From GWE2-42-39 sp034003625 (GTDB lineage Bacteria > Bacteroidota > Bacteroidia > Bacteroidales > Prolixibacteraceae): a stretch of DNA of 64,000 nt. The DNA lies in assembly GCA_034003625.1 (NCBI GenBank), contig JAVEYG010000007.1:1-64000 (forward strand), in the 5' to 3' direction. The notes below the pieces were generated by a model. The model saw only the letters and a program-made list of their open reading frames with translations, was not told where the DNA came from and ran no database searches. Position numbers and translations under genes: made by a program. Below, piece after piece: positions 52,094 through 61,301 of this stretch (the stretch's first letter is position 1; each line of letters opens with the position of its first letter).

Positions 52094-53398
52094 TTATTTG
52101 TCCCTGAACAGATGGACGAAACCGTGCGCCCAGCGGTTTTTATCGTCGCGGCCACGGGCTTCCACTACGTAATAATAAACTCCGGGCGATGCCATTTTCC
52201 CGCCAATCCGTCCGTCCCATACCGATTTGGTAACTGAAGAAACCGTATTTTCAAAACCCCGGATGTCTGATCCTTTCCACAAATGCACCAATTTTCCCCA
52301 CCGGTTGAAGATGGAAATTTTGATGTTCCGCACCGACCAGAATTTTACGATAAACTCGTCGTTCGACCCGTCGCCGTTGGGCGTAAAAAAATTAGGCGCT
52401 TTTACAAATGAGGTATCGGCCACGAGGTAATCTTCTATATAAAAGGTATCCGTACAAGTATGGAATTCTGATATTTTTTTTGCAACGAGCTTCACCATGT
52501 AAGTACCTGAATTTTCGTATGTGTAAGTCAGTTCATCGTTGTAGGCCACGAAGTCGATACTATCAACCACGCCGCCAGATTGTGCAGATTCTTTCTTGAT
52601 TATATCCAGGTCTTTAAAGAAAAACCATTCGTATGCTCCAGGGGTACCATTTTCCGATTCATTGGAGAACTCCACTTCTAACGGGGCTTCCCCTCCTTCT
52701 TTTGAGACCGAAAAAGAAGCTTTGGTGACAATGGAACCATACAGTACCTCAGCTGTTCCTGAACAGCCGAAATGATCAGCTACCTCTATCGAATAGCGGG
52801 TATCGCGTGTTGGCGGGTCAAATATTTTCGGAGAAATAACGGACGAAATAGTAGCCTCTCCTTCTTTCCATCGTAATTCAATATTTTTGTTGATCTCTTT
52901 GGGCTGATTGGTATTCAGGTCGTAGTAAATCAGTGCAGGCGAATCAAAAGCCCCCTGTAACTGAAAGAAGTCACAATTCGATTCGGTAATTTCTGCCGAA
53001 ACGTCATAGTAGTTATTGAAAACCCAGGCGGTGTAAGTTTCGGTATTTGTCCCGTTGGAAATCACAACGCGATAGCCTCCATCTTCCAACTCCGAAATGC
53101 CCTGATTGTTTCCGCCGTCCGGCTGGTTCATGTATAACTGAAAAGTTCCGGAAGGCGCATCGTATTTTTGCCATTCGTAACCGATTGTCCCACCCATATT
53201 GGTGGCAACCTGCAGCCCGACATTTTTGTCCCCCTTTTCTCCACAGAAAATAAAAACCGGGTCTTGCGACAAAGCTCCCGAGTATTGTGTTTGCAAAACA
53301 GCATCGGCATTGGCACTGATCTGGGCCTTCGCCGAACTCGCCATAATAAAAGTCAAAATAATAATTATCAGCGTTTTATAATGATGTGTGGCTGTCAT
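52094..53398 (-). CDS. Secreted PKD-domain protein with gliding-type T9SS sorting domain
   Basis: The 434-residue protein has a signal peptide (about 1-25), a PKD-like domain near 230-320 (ASFSVSKEGGEAPLEVEFSN, then NSGTYMVKLVAKK) and a C-terminal gliding motility-associated domain (APNFFTPNGDGSNDEFIVKF, KISIFNRWGKLVHLW, VWDGRIGGKMASPGVYYYVV). This C-terminal domain is the type B sorting signal of the type IX secretion system. It is probably surface-exposed or secreted; its ligand is unknown. Alone, convergent with the gene to its left. Confidence 0.92.
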   Translation of the reverse strand: MTATHHYKTLIIIILTFIMASSAKAQISANADAVLQTQYSGALSQDPVFIFCGEKGDKNVGLQVATNMGGTIGYEWQKYDAPSGTFQLYMNQPDGGNNQGISELEDGGYRVVISNGTNTETYTAWVFNNYYDVSAEITESNCDFFQLQGAFDSPALIYYDLNTNQPKEINKNIELRWKEGEATISSVISPKIFDPPTRDTRYSIEVADHFGCSGTAEVLYGSIVTKASFSVSKEGGEAPLEVEFSNESENGTPGAYEWFFFKDLDIIKKESAQSGGVVDSIDFVAYNDELTYTYENSGTYMVKLVAKKISEFHTCTDTFYIEDYLVADTSFVKAPNFFTPNGDGSNDEFIVKFWSVRNIKISIFNRWGKLVHLWKGSDIRGFENTVSSVTKSVWDGRIGGKMASPGVYYYVVEARGRDDKNRWAHGFVHLFRDK

Positions 53399-53611
53399 TT
53401 GATATCCTGAAATTTTTCAATTCACAATAATAACGCTAAAAATTGATTTATCTTTTACACGGATTGTTTTTTTCTGAAAAACAGTTGGGTGAGATTATTT
53501 AAAATTCCTCAGGAACCTGCCATCTTTTCAGTTGAAAATAAATTTATCACTGGTATGACAGGTGCTGCAGGATAAAATCTTAGATCGGAACAACACTACT
53601 TTCTTGTCAAT

Positions 53612-55297
53612 CTACAGCGCTATCTTCTTTTCTACTATTTCTACTATTTCTTTTTCAAGCTGAGTAGTTTTTTCCATGATAGTTTTGGCTTCATCCATTA
53701 CCTGATCAACAAAGACCCTGTCTTTTAAACCTGAAGTGTTGATTTTCACATTGAGAAAGGCGCCGTAAACGGCAGTGCGGACACAAAGGGCGCCAACACC
53801 TGCGTCGGAGACCGAGTTGGGATTGCCGGTTTCGGCCATTGCTTTTATCACTTCCATTGCAGCAAAAGCAGTTTTCATTACTTCGAGAGGAACTTCAATG
53901 GCATTTTTTGTTGCCGATTGAATGGCTTCCGTACGGATTTTCTTTTCCGTTTCAGTTTCCTTTGGCAAGCCGAAAGCATCCATAATCCGGGTGAATGCGC
54001 GGGTATCCTCATCAACTAATTTTAATAATTTTTCATGATATGTTTTGCCTTTTTCAGCCCAGTCGGAGAATTCTTCCCAACGCTCGTCCCAACCGCGCTT
54101 GTGCGACGACAAATTAGCCACCATCGTTGCCAGCGCTGCGCCCAGCGAGCCCACATAGGCCGAAACAGAACCACCACCCGGAGCCGGAGACTCAGAAGCT
54201 GTTTCATCCGCAAATGCTTTCAAATTCATATCCGCCAATCGTTCCTTCTGATCTTCCATCCGATATTCAATAATTCGTTTTTTCGGGTCAAAAGGAGCCA
54301 GTTCGTCCAGCCCCAGCGATTTAATGGCGATCTTTATTATTTCTTCATCGGAAATTCCGGTAGAACGTTGTTGCTTTTTCAGGAAATATTTTCCGGCATC
54401 AAGCATAGCCTGCAAAGGGATCAGCCCGATTAATTCGGAACCAGTCACCCGCATACCCCGTTCGCGTGCTTTTTCGCAAACTTCCTCAAAAGCCTGATGT
54501 ACCGATGTAACTGTTATATCAGTCAGGTTCATCGATATTTGTGCAATACCATACTCTTTTATAAACCAGCCAATGGCCCGCACACTTTTCAAGGTTCCGG
54601 GAATGCGTACCGATTCGCCGTTTTCATCCGTAATAATTTTGCCGGTTAAAGGATCACCTTCCCTCACAATACGTCCGGCTTCCCGAACATCGAAAGCAAT
54701 GGCATTGGCCCGCCGGGTGGAAGTGGTATTCAGGTTAACATTATAGGCAATCAGAAAATTACGTGCGCCCACTGCGCTGGCTCCGGCTTTTACATTCAGC
54801 TCAACCGGGCCGTAATCGGGTTTCCATTCCGGCTTTTGCAGCTTTTCTCTCAATCCTTCGTATTCGCCGGCACGACAGTTTGCCAGACTTTTTCGTTCGG
54901 GTTTGATTGCTGCAAATTCGTAACAATAAACCGAAATACGGAGTTCGTCGCCAATACGCCGGGCCAGTTTGCGTGCATATTGCACCGTTTCGTCCATGCT
55001 GATATTCGATATGGGAACCAGCGGACAAACATCAATGGCGCCAAATCGAGGGTGCTCGCCGTGATGTTTCGACATGTCAATCAGTTCTGCTGCCTTTTTT
55101 GCCCCGCGAAAAGCTGCTTCGATAACCGGTTCCGGTTCGCCTACGAAGGTTACCACGGTACGATTGGTTGCATGTCCGGGATCAACATTCAGAAGTTTTA
55201 TTCCATCCACGCTCTCAATGGCGTCTGTAATTTGCCGGATGATATGTAAGTCTCTTCCTTCGGAAAAGTTGGGTACGCATTCGATTATTTGTTTCAT
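53612..55297 (-). CDS. ftcD: Bifunctional glutamate formimidoyltransferase/formimidotetrahydrofolate cyclodeaminase
   Basis: A 561-residue fused enzyme. The N-terminal formiminotransferase part (about 1-300) has ECVPNFSEGRDLHIIRQITD, SKHHGEHPRFGAIDVCPLVP and RANAIAFDVREAG; the C-terminal cyclodeaminase part (about 360-550) has ESPAPGGGSVSAYVGSLGAA and ETGNPNSVSDAGVGAL. It transfers the formimino group from formiminoglutamate to tetrahydrofolate and cyclises it, the last steps of histidine degradation. It lies 36 bp downstream of hutI on the same strand. Confidence 0.96.
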   Translation of the reverse strand: MKQIIECVPNFSEGRDLHIIRQITDAIESVDGIKLLNVDPGHATNRTVVTFVGEPEPVIEAAFRGAKKAAELIDMSKHHGEHPRFGAIDVCPLVPISNISMDETVQYARKLARRIGDELRISVYCYEFAAIKPERKSLANCRAGEYEGLREKLQKPEWKPDYGPVELNVKAGASAVGARNFLIAYNVNLNTTSTRRANAIAFDVREAGRIVREGDPLTGKIITDENGESVRIPGTLKSVRAIGWFIKEYGIAQISMNLTDITVTSVHQAFEEVCEKARERGMRVTGSELIGLIPLQAMLDAGKYFLKKQQRSTGISDEEIIKIAIKSLGLDELAPFDPKKRIIEYRMEDQKERLADMNLKAFADETASESPAPGGGSVSAYVGSLGAALATMVANLSSHKRGWDERWEEFSDWAEKGKTYHEKLLKLVDEDTRAFTRIMDAFGLPKETETEKKIRTEAIQSATKNAIEVPLEVMKTAFAAMEVIKAMAETGNPNSVSDAGVGALCVRTAVYGAFLNVKINTSGLKDRVFVDQVMDEAKTIMEKTTQLEKEIVEIVEKKIAL

Positions 55298-55333
55298 ATT
55301 ATTCTTCGAATTATATATCTATCTGTGTGCCTA

Positions 55334-56587
55334 CTACGTTTCTATAATCTCTCCGTTCAAAATTACCGTTTCCACCGGATTGGAACCAAACGAATACGGA
55401 ATAAACGCGTACGACGGGATTTCTTTGGTGATAAAAATATTGGCCTGTTTCCCGCGTGCAATGCTGCCGTGCGTATCGCTTATACCCATTGCATAAGCCG
55501 TATTGATGGTAGTTGCATTGAGCGTTTCTTCGGGCAACATCTGGTATCGGATGCAACCCAGCGACTGGATAAAATTCATATTTCCAGACGGCGAAGATCC
55601 GGGGTTGTAATCCGAAGCCAGCGCAACCGGCAACCCTGCATCAATCATTTTTCGCACCGGCGACAATTTCAGGTTTAAAAAGAAAGCGGCGCCCGGCAAC
55701 ACGGTGGGCATGGTTTCGGTGCCTTGCAAAGCGGCAATTTCTGCATCTCCCATGTATTCAAGATGATCGACTGAAAGGGCATTGTATTTTACACCTGCCT
55801 GCACCCCGCCCGACAAAGCCAACTCATTGGCATGCAGTTTCGGGCGAAGGCCGTATTTCATTCCAGCCATCAAAATCCGTTCGGTTTCTTCCACCGTAAA
55901 AAAACCTTTATCGCAAAACACATCGATGTAATCAGCCAACTGCTCGGAAGCCACCACAGGGATCATTTCGTTGATCAGCAGATCAATGTATTGCCCCCGC
56001 TTTTCGCGGTATTCAGCCGGAATAGCATGCGCCCCCAGGAAAGTAGAAACAATTTTCACGGGCGTGTTTATCTTCAGGCGTTCAATCACCCGCAGCATTT
56101 TCAGTTCCGAAATGGTGGACAAGCCATAGCCGCTTTTAATTTCCACAGCGCCCGTTCCTGTTGAAATGATTTCGTTGATGCGGGCCATTGCTTGTTCGTA
56201 CAGTTCATCTTCCGAAATGCTTTCCATCCGGCGGGACGAGTTGAGGATTCCTCCACCCCGCCGGGCAATTTCTTCGTACGAGAGGCCTTTTATTTTATCG
56301 ACAAATTCCGTTTCGCGACTGGCCGGAAACACCAAATGGGTATGTGAGTCACAGTAACAGGGAAACACCATTTTGCCCCGGCAATCAATTTCCATCATCA
56401 GGTCGTCGTCAAACGCATCCGGTTTCAGGTTTTTCATCTCGCCAAAATCTTCAATCCATTCATCTGTGATGATTAGATACGCATCTTTAATGGTTGCAAG
56501 TCTGGCCATCTCGGCACCGGCCACCCATTGCCGGGTTTCGTTCTCCACCTGTACCAGCTCTTTAATATTTTGTAAAACCAGTTTCAT
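55334..56587 (-). CDS. hutI: Imidazolonepropionase
   Basis: A 417-residue metal-dependent amidohydrolase. Signatures are CDSHTHLVFPASRETEFVDK (metal HxH near 80), RRGGGILNSSRRMES, EIKSGYGLSTISELKMLRVI, STFLGAHAIPAEY and ALASDYNPGSSPSGNMNFIQ. It hydrolyses imidazolone propionate to formiminoglutamate, the substrate of FtcD, encoded directly downstream. HutH and HutU genes are not in the window. Confidence 0.96.
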   Translation of the reverse strand: MKLVLQNIKELVQVENETRQWVAGAEMARLATIKDAYLIITDEWIEDFGEMKNLKPDAFDDDLMMEIDCRGKMVFPCYCDSHTHLVFPASRETEFVDKIKGLSYEEIARRGGGILNSSRRMESISEDELYEQAMARINEIISTGTGAVEIKSGYGLSTISELKMLRVIERLKINTPVKIVSTFLGAHAIPAEYREKRGQYIDLLINEMIPVVASEQLADYIDVFCDKGFFTVEETERILMAGMKYGLRPKLHANELALSGGVQAGVKYNALSVDHLEYMGDAEIAALQGTETMPTVLPGAAFFLNLKLSPVRKMIDAGLPVALASDYNPGSSPSGNMNFIQSLGCIRYQMLPEETLNATTINTAYAMGISDTHGSIARGKQANIFITKEIPSYAFIPYSFGSNPVETVILNGEIIET

Positions 56588-56709
56588 ACGTCAAACCTTT
56601 TCAGAAAGGTATGCAATTACGGAAACTAATCCGGCTAATTTTATGGATTTTGTCATAGCTGCCCCAAAAATTGTATCTATTTTAGAGCAGAATTCAAAAG
56701 CAAGTTAAG

Positions 56710-58305
56710 ATGTTAAAACGAGTTCCGCACACATACGTTATTGTTTTTTATATTATTCTTTTTTCGGCGGCATTAACATGGTTTGTTCCCGGCGGAAGTT
56801 TCGACCGCGAAACCGTCACTGTAAACGGCGTCAACCGCGAGATCATTAAAGCTGATTCATTTCACTTCACAGAACAACAACCCCAGACCTGGCAGATTTT
56901 CGCCGCTTTCTTCGACGGGTTCCGGAACACTTCGGAAATCATTGTCTTTATCCTGATGATCGGCGGCGCATTCTGGATTATGAACGACAGCAAAGCCATT
57001 GATGTGGGTATTTTTTCGTTCCTGAAATCGACCAAAAAACTTGAACAATGGAAGCTGGTACGCAAGCTGGGCGTCGAAAACATCATCATTACCCTCATCA
57101 TGTTGCTTTTCAGTGTATTTGGTGCGGTATTCGGAATGAGCGAAGAAACAATTGCTTTTACCATCATTTTTGTGCCGCTGGCTATTTCGATGGGCTACGA
57201 TTCAATTATCGGTGTCAGTTTGTGTTTTGTGGCGGCAGCCCTTGGTTTTGCGGGAGCCATCCTGAACCCGTTTACCATCGGAATTGCACAAGGTTTATCG
57301 AACCTGCCGCTTTTCTCCGGAATTGAATACCGGTTGTTTTGCTGGCTCATCATTAACGTAGCCGGATTCTCGTATGTACTTTGGTATGCAAGGAGAATAA
57401 AGAGAAATCCGGAAAAATCGCCGGTCTATGAAGACGATATTTACTGGCGAAAACGGAATGCTGAAAAAATGGAAGAACTGAACTTTCACACACCGCGCAG
57501 GGCATGGGTGGTTTATCTGTTGATCGGCGCCACATTGATTGTTTATTCTGTACTTTTCACCGTTTCAGAAATAAAAATAGGGAACAGCAGTATAAAATTG
57601 CAGGTAGTGCCTGTTAGTACTGCACTTTTCCTGATTTTTGGTTTTTTATCGCTCCGGAAAACGGTTCATTATTTCATCCTGAACCTGCTGGCTTTTACGA
57701 TTGTGTTTCTGGTTATCGGAGTAATGGGCTACCAGTGGTACGTGATGGAAATTGCTGCATTGTTCCTGGCAATGGGTGTTTTTGCCGGACTGAGTATGGG
57801 TAAAACCGCCAACGAACTGACCAAATTGTTTATTGACGGAGCGAAAGATATTCTTTCAGCCGCAATGGTTGTTGGGTTGGCCGGTGGAATCATTGTCATT
57901 CTCCGGAACGGACAGATCATCGACACTATTTTATACTACATGGCCCGGTCGATGCAGGGATTCGGCAAAATCGCATCTGTCGAAATCATGTATGTCATAC
58001 AAAATTGCATCAATTTGATTATTCCTTCGGGTTCGGCCAAAGCAGCGCTTACCATGCCCATCATGTCGCAGTTTTCCGATCTGGTAGGGGTTTCAAGACA
58101 GGCAACAGTAATGGCCTATCAACTGGGCGACGGCTTCACCAATATGCTCACCCCAACTTCCGGAGTATTGGTCGGGGTAATCGGAATTGCACGGATACCC
58201 TACGAAAAATGGTTTAAATGGATTATCCCGCTGATGGTTATCTTAATTGCACTGGGTGCTTTGTTGCTAATTCCAACGGTGACGATGCAACTGAACGGAT
58301 TTTAA
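56710..58305 (+). CDS. YfcC-family membrane transporter
   Basis: A 531-residue protein with about 12 membrane helices. It begins KRVPHTYVIVFYIILFSAAL with WFVPGGSFDRE, a hallmark of the YfcC/DcuC-related group, and has GMSEETIAFTIIFVPLAISM, ALGFAGAILNPFTIGIAQGL and IIPSGSAKAALTMPIMSQFS segments with TSGVLVGVIGIARIPYEKWF near the end. Members carry amino acids or carboxylates. Divergent location beside hutI-ftcD suggests histidine or a product of its breakdown as substrate (inference). Confidence 0.88.
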   Translation: MLKRVPHTYVIVFYIILFSAALTWFVPGGSFDRETVTVNGVNREIIKADSFHFTEQQPQTWQIFAAFFDGFRNTSEIIVFILMIGGAFWIMNDSKAIDVGIFSFLKSTKKLEQWKLVRKLGVENIIITLIMLLFSVFGAVFGMSEETIAFTIIFVPLAISMGYDSIIGVSLCFVAAALGFAGAILNPFTIGIAQGLSNLPLFSGIEYRLFCWLIINVAGFSYVLWYARRIKRNPEKSPVYEDDIYWRKRNAEKMEELNFHTPRRAWVVYLLIGATLIVYSVLFTVSEIKIGNSSIKLQVVPVSTALFLIFGFLSLRKTVHYFILNLLAFTIVFLVIGVMGYQWYVMEIAALFLAMGVFAGLSMGKTANELTKLFIDGAKDILSAAMVVGLAGGIIVILRNGQIIDTILYYMARSMQGFGKIASVEIMYVIQNCINLIIPSGSAKAALTMPIMSQFSDLVGVSRQATVMAYQLGDGFTNMLTPTSGVLVGVIGIARIPYEKWFKWIIPLMVILIALGALLLIPTVTMQLNGF

Positions 58306-58349
58306 CAGGCTGAATTTTCCCATAACTCAATTAACAAAGCAACAAAAAA

Positions 58350-59039
58350 TCAAAATACCTGTAACTGTTCAATTTTTTCAATCCATTCTTTGAAATGGGG
58401 ACATCTTCCTTTTAAATAATCGATACCTGCATTTTGGGTAACCATTGGTCCTGTTTTTGTTTTATTATAATTTGACAATGCTTTGTTCAATCTTTTTGAT
58501 GGCGCCGTTTCAGGGTTACAATTTATCAATTCCGGGTTATTTCCATGTATGTCAAGCTGTCTTTTCAACCCTTCTATTTGTTTAATTTTATCAGGATAAT
58601 CAATAATTAATTCATCCAGTTTTGCAAAAACTAAAGCTTCGAATTCATGTAATTGTATATATGGAATAAAATTAGGATTATTAATCCTTTCATAAAATCC
58701 ATCTTCTATCGTTTTTATCTTCTCATAACAGTTATGGCAGGTAATATTATCGCACATTGCCGGGAAATTTTTCGGTAGTTTATACAAATCAAACATTGTT
58801 GTATAATAATGATTCTCGAAATGGCTTTGCGTTGAATTTTGTCTCATCCATAAAGACAAATCCAATAGAACCTGTGTAAAGCTTAGCATTCCACCAAAAG
58901 CCCCTTTCGACCTACTTGTACATAACAATTGGGTTTTTACAATTATATTGTATTTTTTTAAATACGGTTTTAGTACTGTTTGCGCAAACTTATCTTCCGT
59001 TTGCCCTTCACATAAAATATTCAAAATAACTACGCTCAT
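58350..59039 (-). CDS. DUF4276 family (Toprim-like) protein
   Basis: A 229-residue protein of the DUF4276 family: LNILCEGQTEDKFAQTVLKP (7-26) with the EGxTE acidic motif of Toprim-like nucleases, YYTTMFDLYKLPKNFP, FIPYIQLHEFEALVFAK, and C-terminal ETAPSKRLNKALSNYNKTK and CPHFKEWIEKIEQL. An uncommon CDNITCHNCYEKIKT stretch with closely spaced Cys residues lies near 95-110. Its ATG overlaps the TGA of the upstream ATPase gene (ATGA), so the two are translationally coupled. It is probably the effector of a two-gene defence-like pair. Confidence 0.85.
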   Translation of the reverse strand: MSVVILNILCEGQTEDKFAQTVLKPYLKKYNIIVKTQLLCTSRSKGAFGGMLSFTQVLLDLSLWMRQNSTQSHFENHYYTTMFDLYKLPKNFPAMCDNITCHNCYEKIKTIEDGFYERINNPNFIPYIQLHEFEALVFAKLDELIIDYPDKIKQIEGLKRQLDIHGNNPELINCNPETAPSKRLNKALSNYNKTKTGPMVTQNAGIDYLKGRCPHFKEWIEKIEQLQVF

Positions 59040-60148
59040 GGTCGACCTCCAATAACATTCTTATCCCATAATTCGCTCACGGTGTAACTATCAAGCCAGT
59101 CTTTCAATTCTATCGTATCCAGTCTTTTGCAAATAGAATAATTGTCTTCACGCTCCATGACAACAATATCAGAGGCATCAAATTCATCAACAAGTCGGGG
59201 TGATTGCGTTGCAAGAATTATTTGAGCATGTTCTGATGCCTGTTTAATCATTTCTGCCAATTGTACAATTGCCAAAGGATGCAACCCCAATTCCGGCTCA
59301 TCCAATATAATTACCGTCGGCATTTTTTCAGGAGTTTGTAATAAAAGTGTTGCTAAAGCGATAAATCTTAGAGAACCATCAGAAATTTGCTGAGGCAAAA
59401 GAATATAGTCATTTGCACTATTATCTTTCCATTTGAGCATCACAAAACCATTGCTATTTGGCTCCAATAAGAAATCACCAAACTGAGGCATCACAACCTG
59501 AATATAGCTTACAATCCGATCATAATGGTTTTTACTTTCCTGCCTCATGTTCCATAAGAAAGCAGACAAATTTCCTCCTTCGCTCAAAAGGTAATCTGAT
59601 GCTGCTATATGAGATGGTTTTCTCAAGAAACTTTCTGCAGATGTATCATGAAATTGAAATACCCGACAACGGGACAACACATTCCAAATAATCTTCTCTA
59701 TTACCCCATTTGTTTTATATAAAGATGACTCTTTAAAGTTAGTCTCCATTGATATTTTTTTACGATTTGATTCTCCTTTTCGCAACCATTCAATTTCCTC
59801 CGAAGTAATGATAAGTCTGTCTGGAGTAGCATGAGAAAGTGTAAATGAATATAAATCAGTATTGATCAAATTTTCAAAATAAAGTTCTCCTGAAATATGC
59901 TTTGTTCTCTTCGCCCCATAATGTAAAAAAGTATCCGCAGTTCCATTCAATTCAATGTAATTCTGAAAACTACCGCTCATCATAAAATTGAGCATTTTGA
60001 AAAATGAGATCAAATTACTTTTCCCTGACCCATTGGCTCCTAACAAAACAGTTATATTTGACAAATCAATATCAACAGGACAAGCATTGGAAAATGATTT
60101 ATAACCTTTTATTGTTATTCTTGAGAGTTTTAATTTTTTATTATCCAT
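59036..60148 (-). CDS. AAA family (OLD/ABC-type) ATPase
   Basis: The 370-residue product read from 60148 (MDNKKLKLSRITIKGYKSFS) is an SMC/OLD-like ABC ATPase: Walker A VLLGANGSGKSNLISFFKM (near 35-53), ABC signature-like LPQQISDGSLRFIAL, Walker B TVIILDEPELGLHPLAIVQL and H-loop ILATQSPRLVDEF. Unlike OLD proteins it lacks a fused Toprim domain; that role may fall to the coupled DUF4276 protein. The pair resembles PARIS (AriA/AriB) and similar systems. An RBS-like GGAGG lies just before the start of the DUF4276 gene, inside this gene's end. Confidence 0.88.
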   Translation of the reverse strand: MDNKKLKLSRITIKGYKSFSNACPVDIDLSNITVLLGANGSGKSNLISFFKMLNFMMSGSFQNYIELNGTADTFLHYGAKRTKHISGELYFENLINTDLYSFTLSHATPDRLIITSEEIEWLRKGESNRKKISMETNFKESSLYKTNGVIEKIIWNVLSRCRVFQFHDTSAESFLRKPSHIAASDYLLSEGGNLSAFLWNMRQESKNHYDRIVSYIQVVMPQFGDFLLEPNSNGFVMLKWKDNSANDYILLPQQISDGSLRFIALATLLLQTPEKMPTVIILDEPELGLHPLAIVQLAEMIKQASEHAQIILATQSPRLVDEFDASDIVVMEREDNYSICKRLDTIELKDWLDSYTVSELWDKNVIGGRP

Positions 60149-60328
60149 TTTTATATCTCTTATCATTGCATACAAAGCTATAAAAAACTAATTAGACTTA
60201 TCAAACACAAATCTGTCTATGTTTAAATGTCTTATGACAGTAAAAAATGATATAACCTGACTTCATGTTGTATTATACTTAAATTTTATACTCAAAATCT
60301 ACACGGGTATCATTACTTCTATCTCACA

Positions 60329-61045
60329 CTAAAACGCATCGGTAACATTCGCAATTTTCAATAGTTGCGGCATGTTTTTGATCAGGATTTTACGGCCTTG
60401 TGTTTCAATCAGGTTTTCTTCTTTGAAATCGTGCAGTAAGCGTACCAACGTTTCAACGGCTGTGCCGACAATATTGGCAAAATCCTCGCGCGACAAATCA
60501 ATCAGTACCTCCCCTGTTTCATTTCCGTTGTCCTTGAATTTCTCATGCAGGATCAAAAAGGTCAGGGCCACCCGTTCGCGCACACTTTTCCGGATGTATG
60601 TTGCAATCACATTGACCAATACGCCAAATTCGTGACTGAGGTTTTTCATCAGCATTTTCGATATTTCGTCGTGTTGGTCCATCAGGATTAAAAGTTTCTC
60701 CTTCGGAATAAAACCAATCGTTGCATCAGTTAGTACGGCTGCCGAATCGGGGTATCGCTCTTCGCTCAGAAAAGCGGCATAGCCAAGTAACTCACCTTCA
60801 CTGCATAGATAAATAATTTGTTCTTTCCCGCCATTCAGCGTTTTGTATTTTTTTACTTTTCCCTTCTTAATAAAGTAAATGCCAGCAGGATAGGTTCCTT
60901 CCGTGAAAATATTCTGTCCTTTTCGGAACTGTTTTAATACCATCTGGGCTGCAAATACCTCTTTTATATTTTCGGGCAAACCGGAAAATATAGGAGCGCT
61001 TTTAAAAATGAAACGCTCCGCAATGGGATTCGTATTAACTATCAT
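60329..61045 (-). CDS. Crp/Fnr-family transcription regulator
   Basis: A 238-residue protein with a cyclic-nucleotide-like sensor domain (about 20-145: FRKGQNIFTEGTYPAGIYFI, GELLGYAAFLSEERY) and a winged helix (about 170-225: ALTFLILHEKFKD, DLSREDFANIVGTAVETLVR). The recognition helix keeps the Glu and Arg of Crp/Fnr. The N-terminal Cys cluster of E. coli Fnr is missing, so iron-sulphur oxygen sensing is unlikely. It is divergent from the hydrogenase-like genes, with an Fnr-type box between, and probably controls them. Confidence 0.92.
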   Translation of the reverse strand: MIVNTNPIAERFIFKSAPIFSGLPENIKEVFAAQMVLKQFRKGQNIFTEGTYPAGIYFIKKGKVKKYKTLNGGKEQIIYLCSEGELLGYAAFLSEERYPDSAAVLTDATIGFIPKEKLLILMDQHDEISKMLMKNLSHEFGVLVNVIATYIRKSVRERVALTFLILHEKFKDNGNETGEVLIDLSREDFANIVGTAVETLVRLLHDFKEENLIETQGRKILIKNMPQLLKIANVTDAF

Positions 61046-61078
61046 CTCGATTTGTTTGGAACAAAATTAAAGTAAAAA

Positions 61079-61144
61079 TTGACATTAATCATTTTTTAGC
61101 TTGACCTAACTCAAAATTCAATCATAATGAATTATCTATTTTTG
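61079..61144 (+). promoter_or_regulatory. Fnr-like box and -7 element of the membrane-subunit operon
   Basis: TTGACCTAACTCAA at 61101-61114 has TTGA/TCAA arms as in Crp/Fnr boxes, and a weaker copy TTGACATTAATCAT lies at 61079-61092. TATTTTTG at 61137-61144 fits the Bacteroidota -7 element. If transcription starts about 5 bp beyond it, the main box is centred near -41.5, the class II activator position. The ATG of the first gene is at 61302. Confidence 0.5.
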
Positions 61145-61301
61145 CAGCGTTTAAAATTTTTACGGGACACAGCATCTGAATTTCAGGGGCAATGTTTCGG
61201 TTTTTCAAATAAACTACAACCATTAAACTGACCAAAACAAGTTAATGCACTCAACCCATGGGCGAGCTCATATTTGTATTTTTTGATTTGTTTTAAGAAT
61301 T

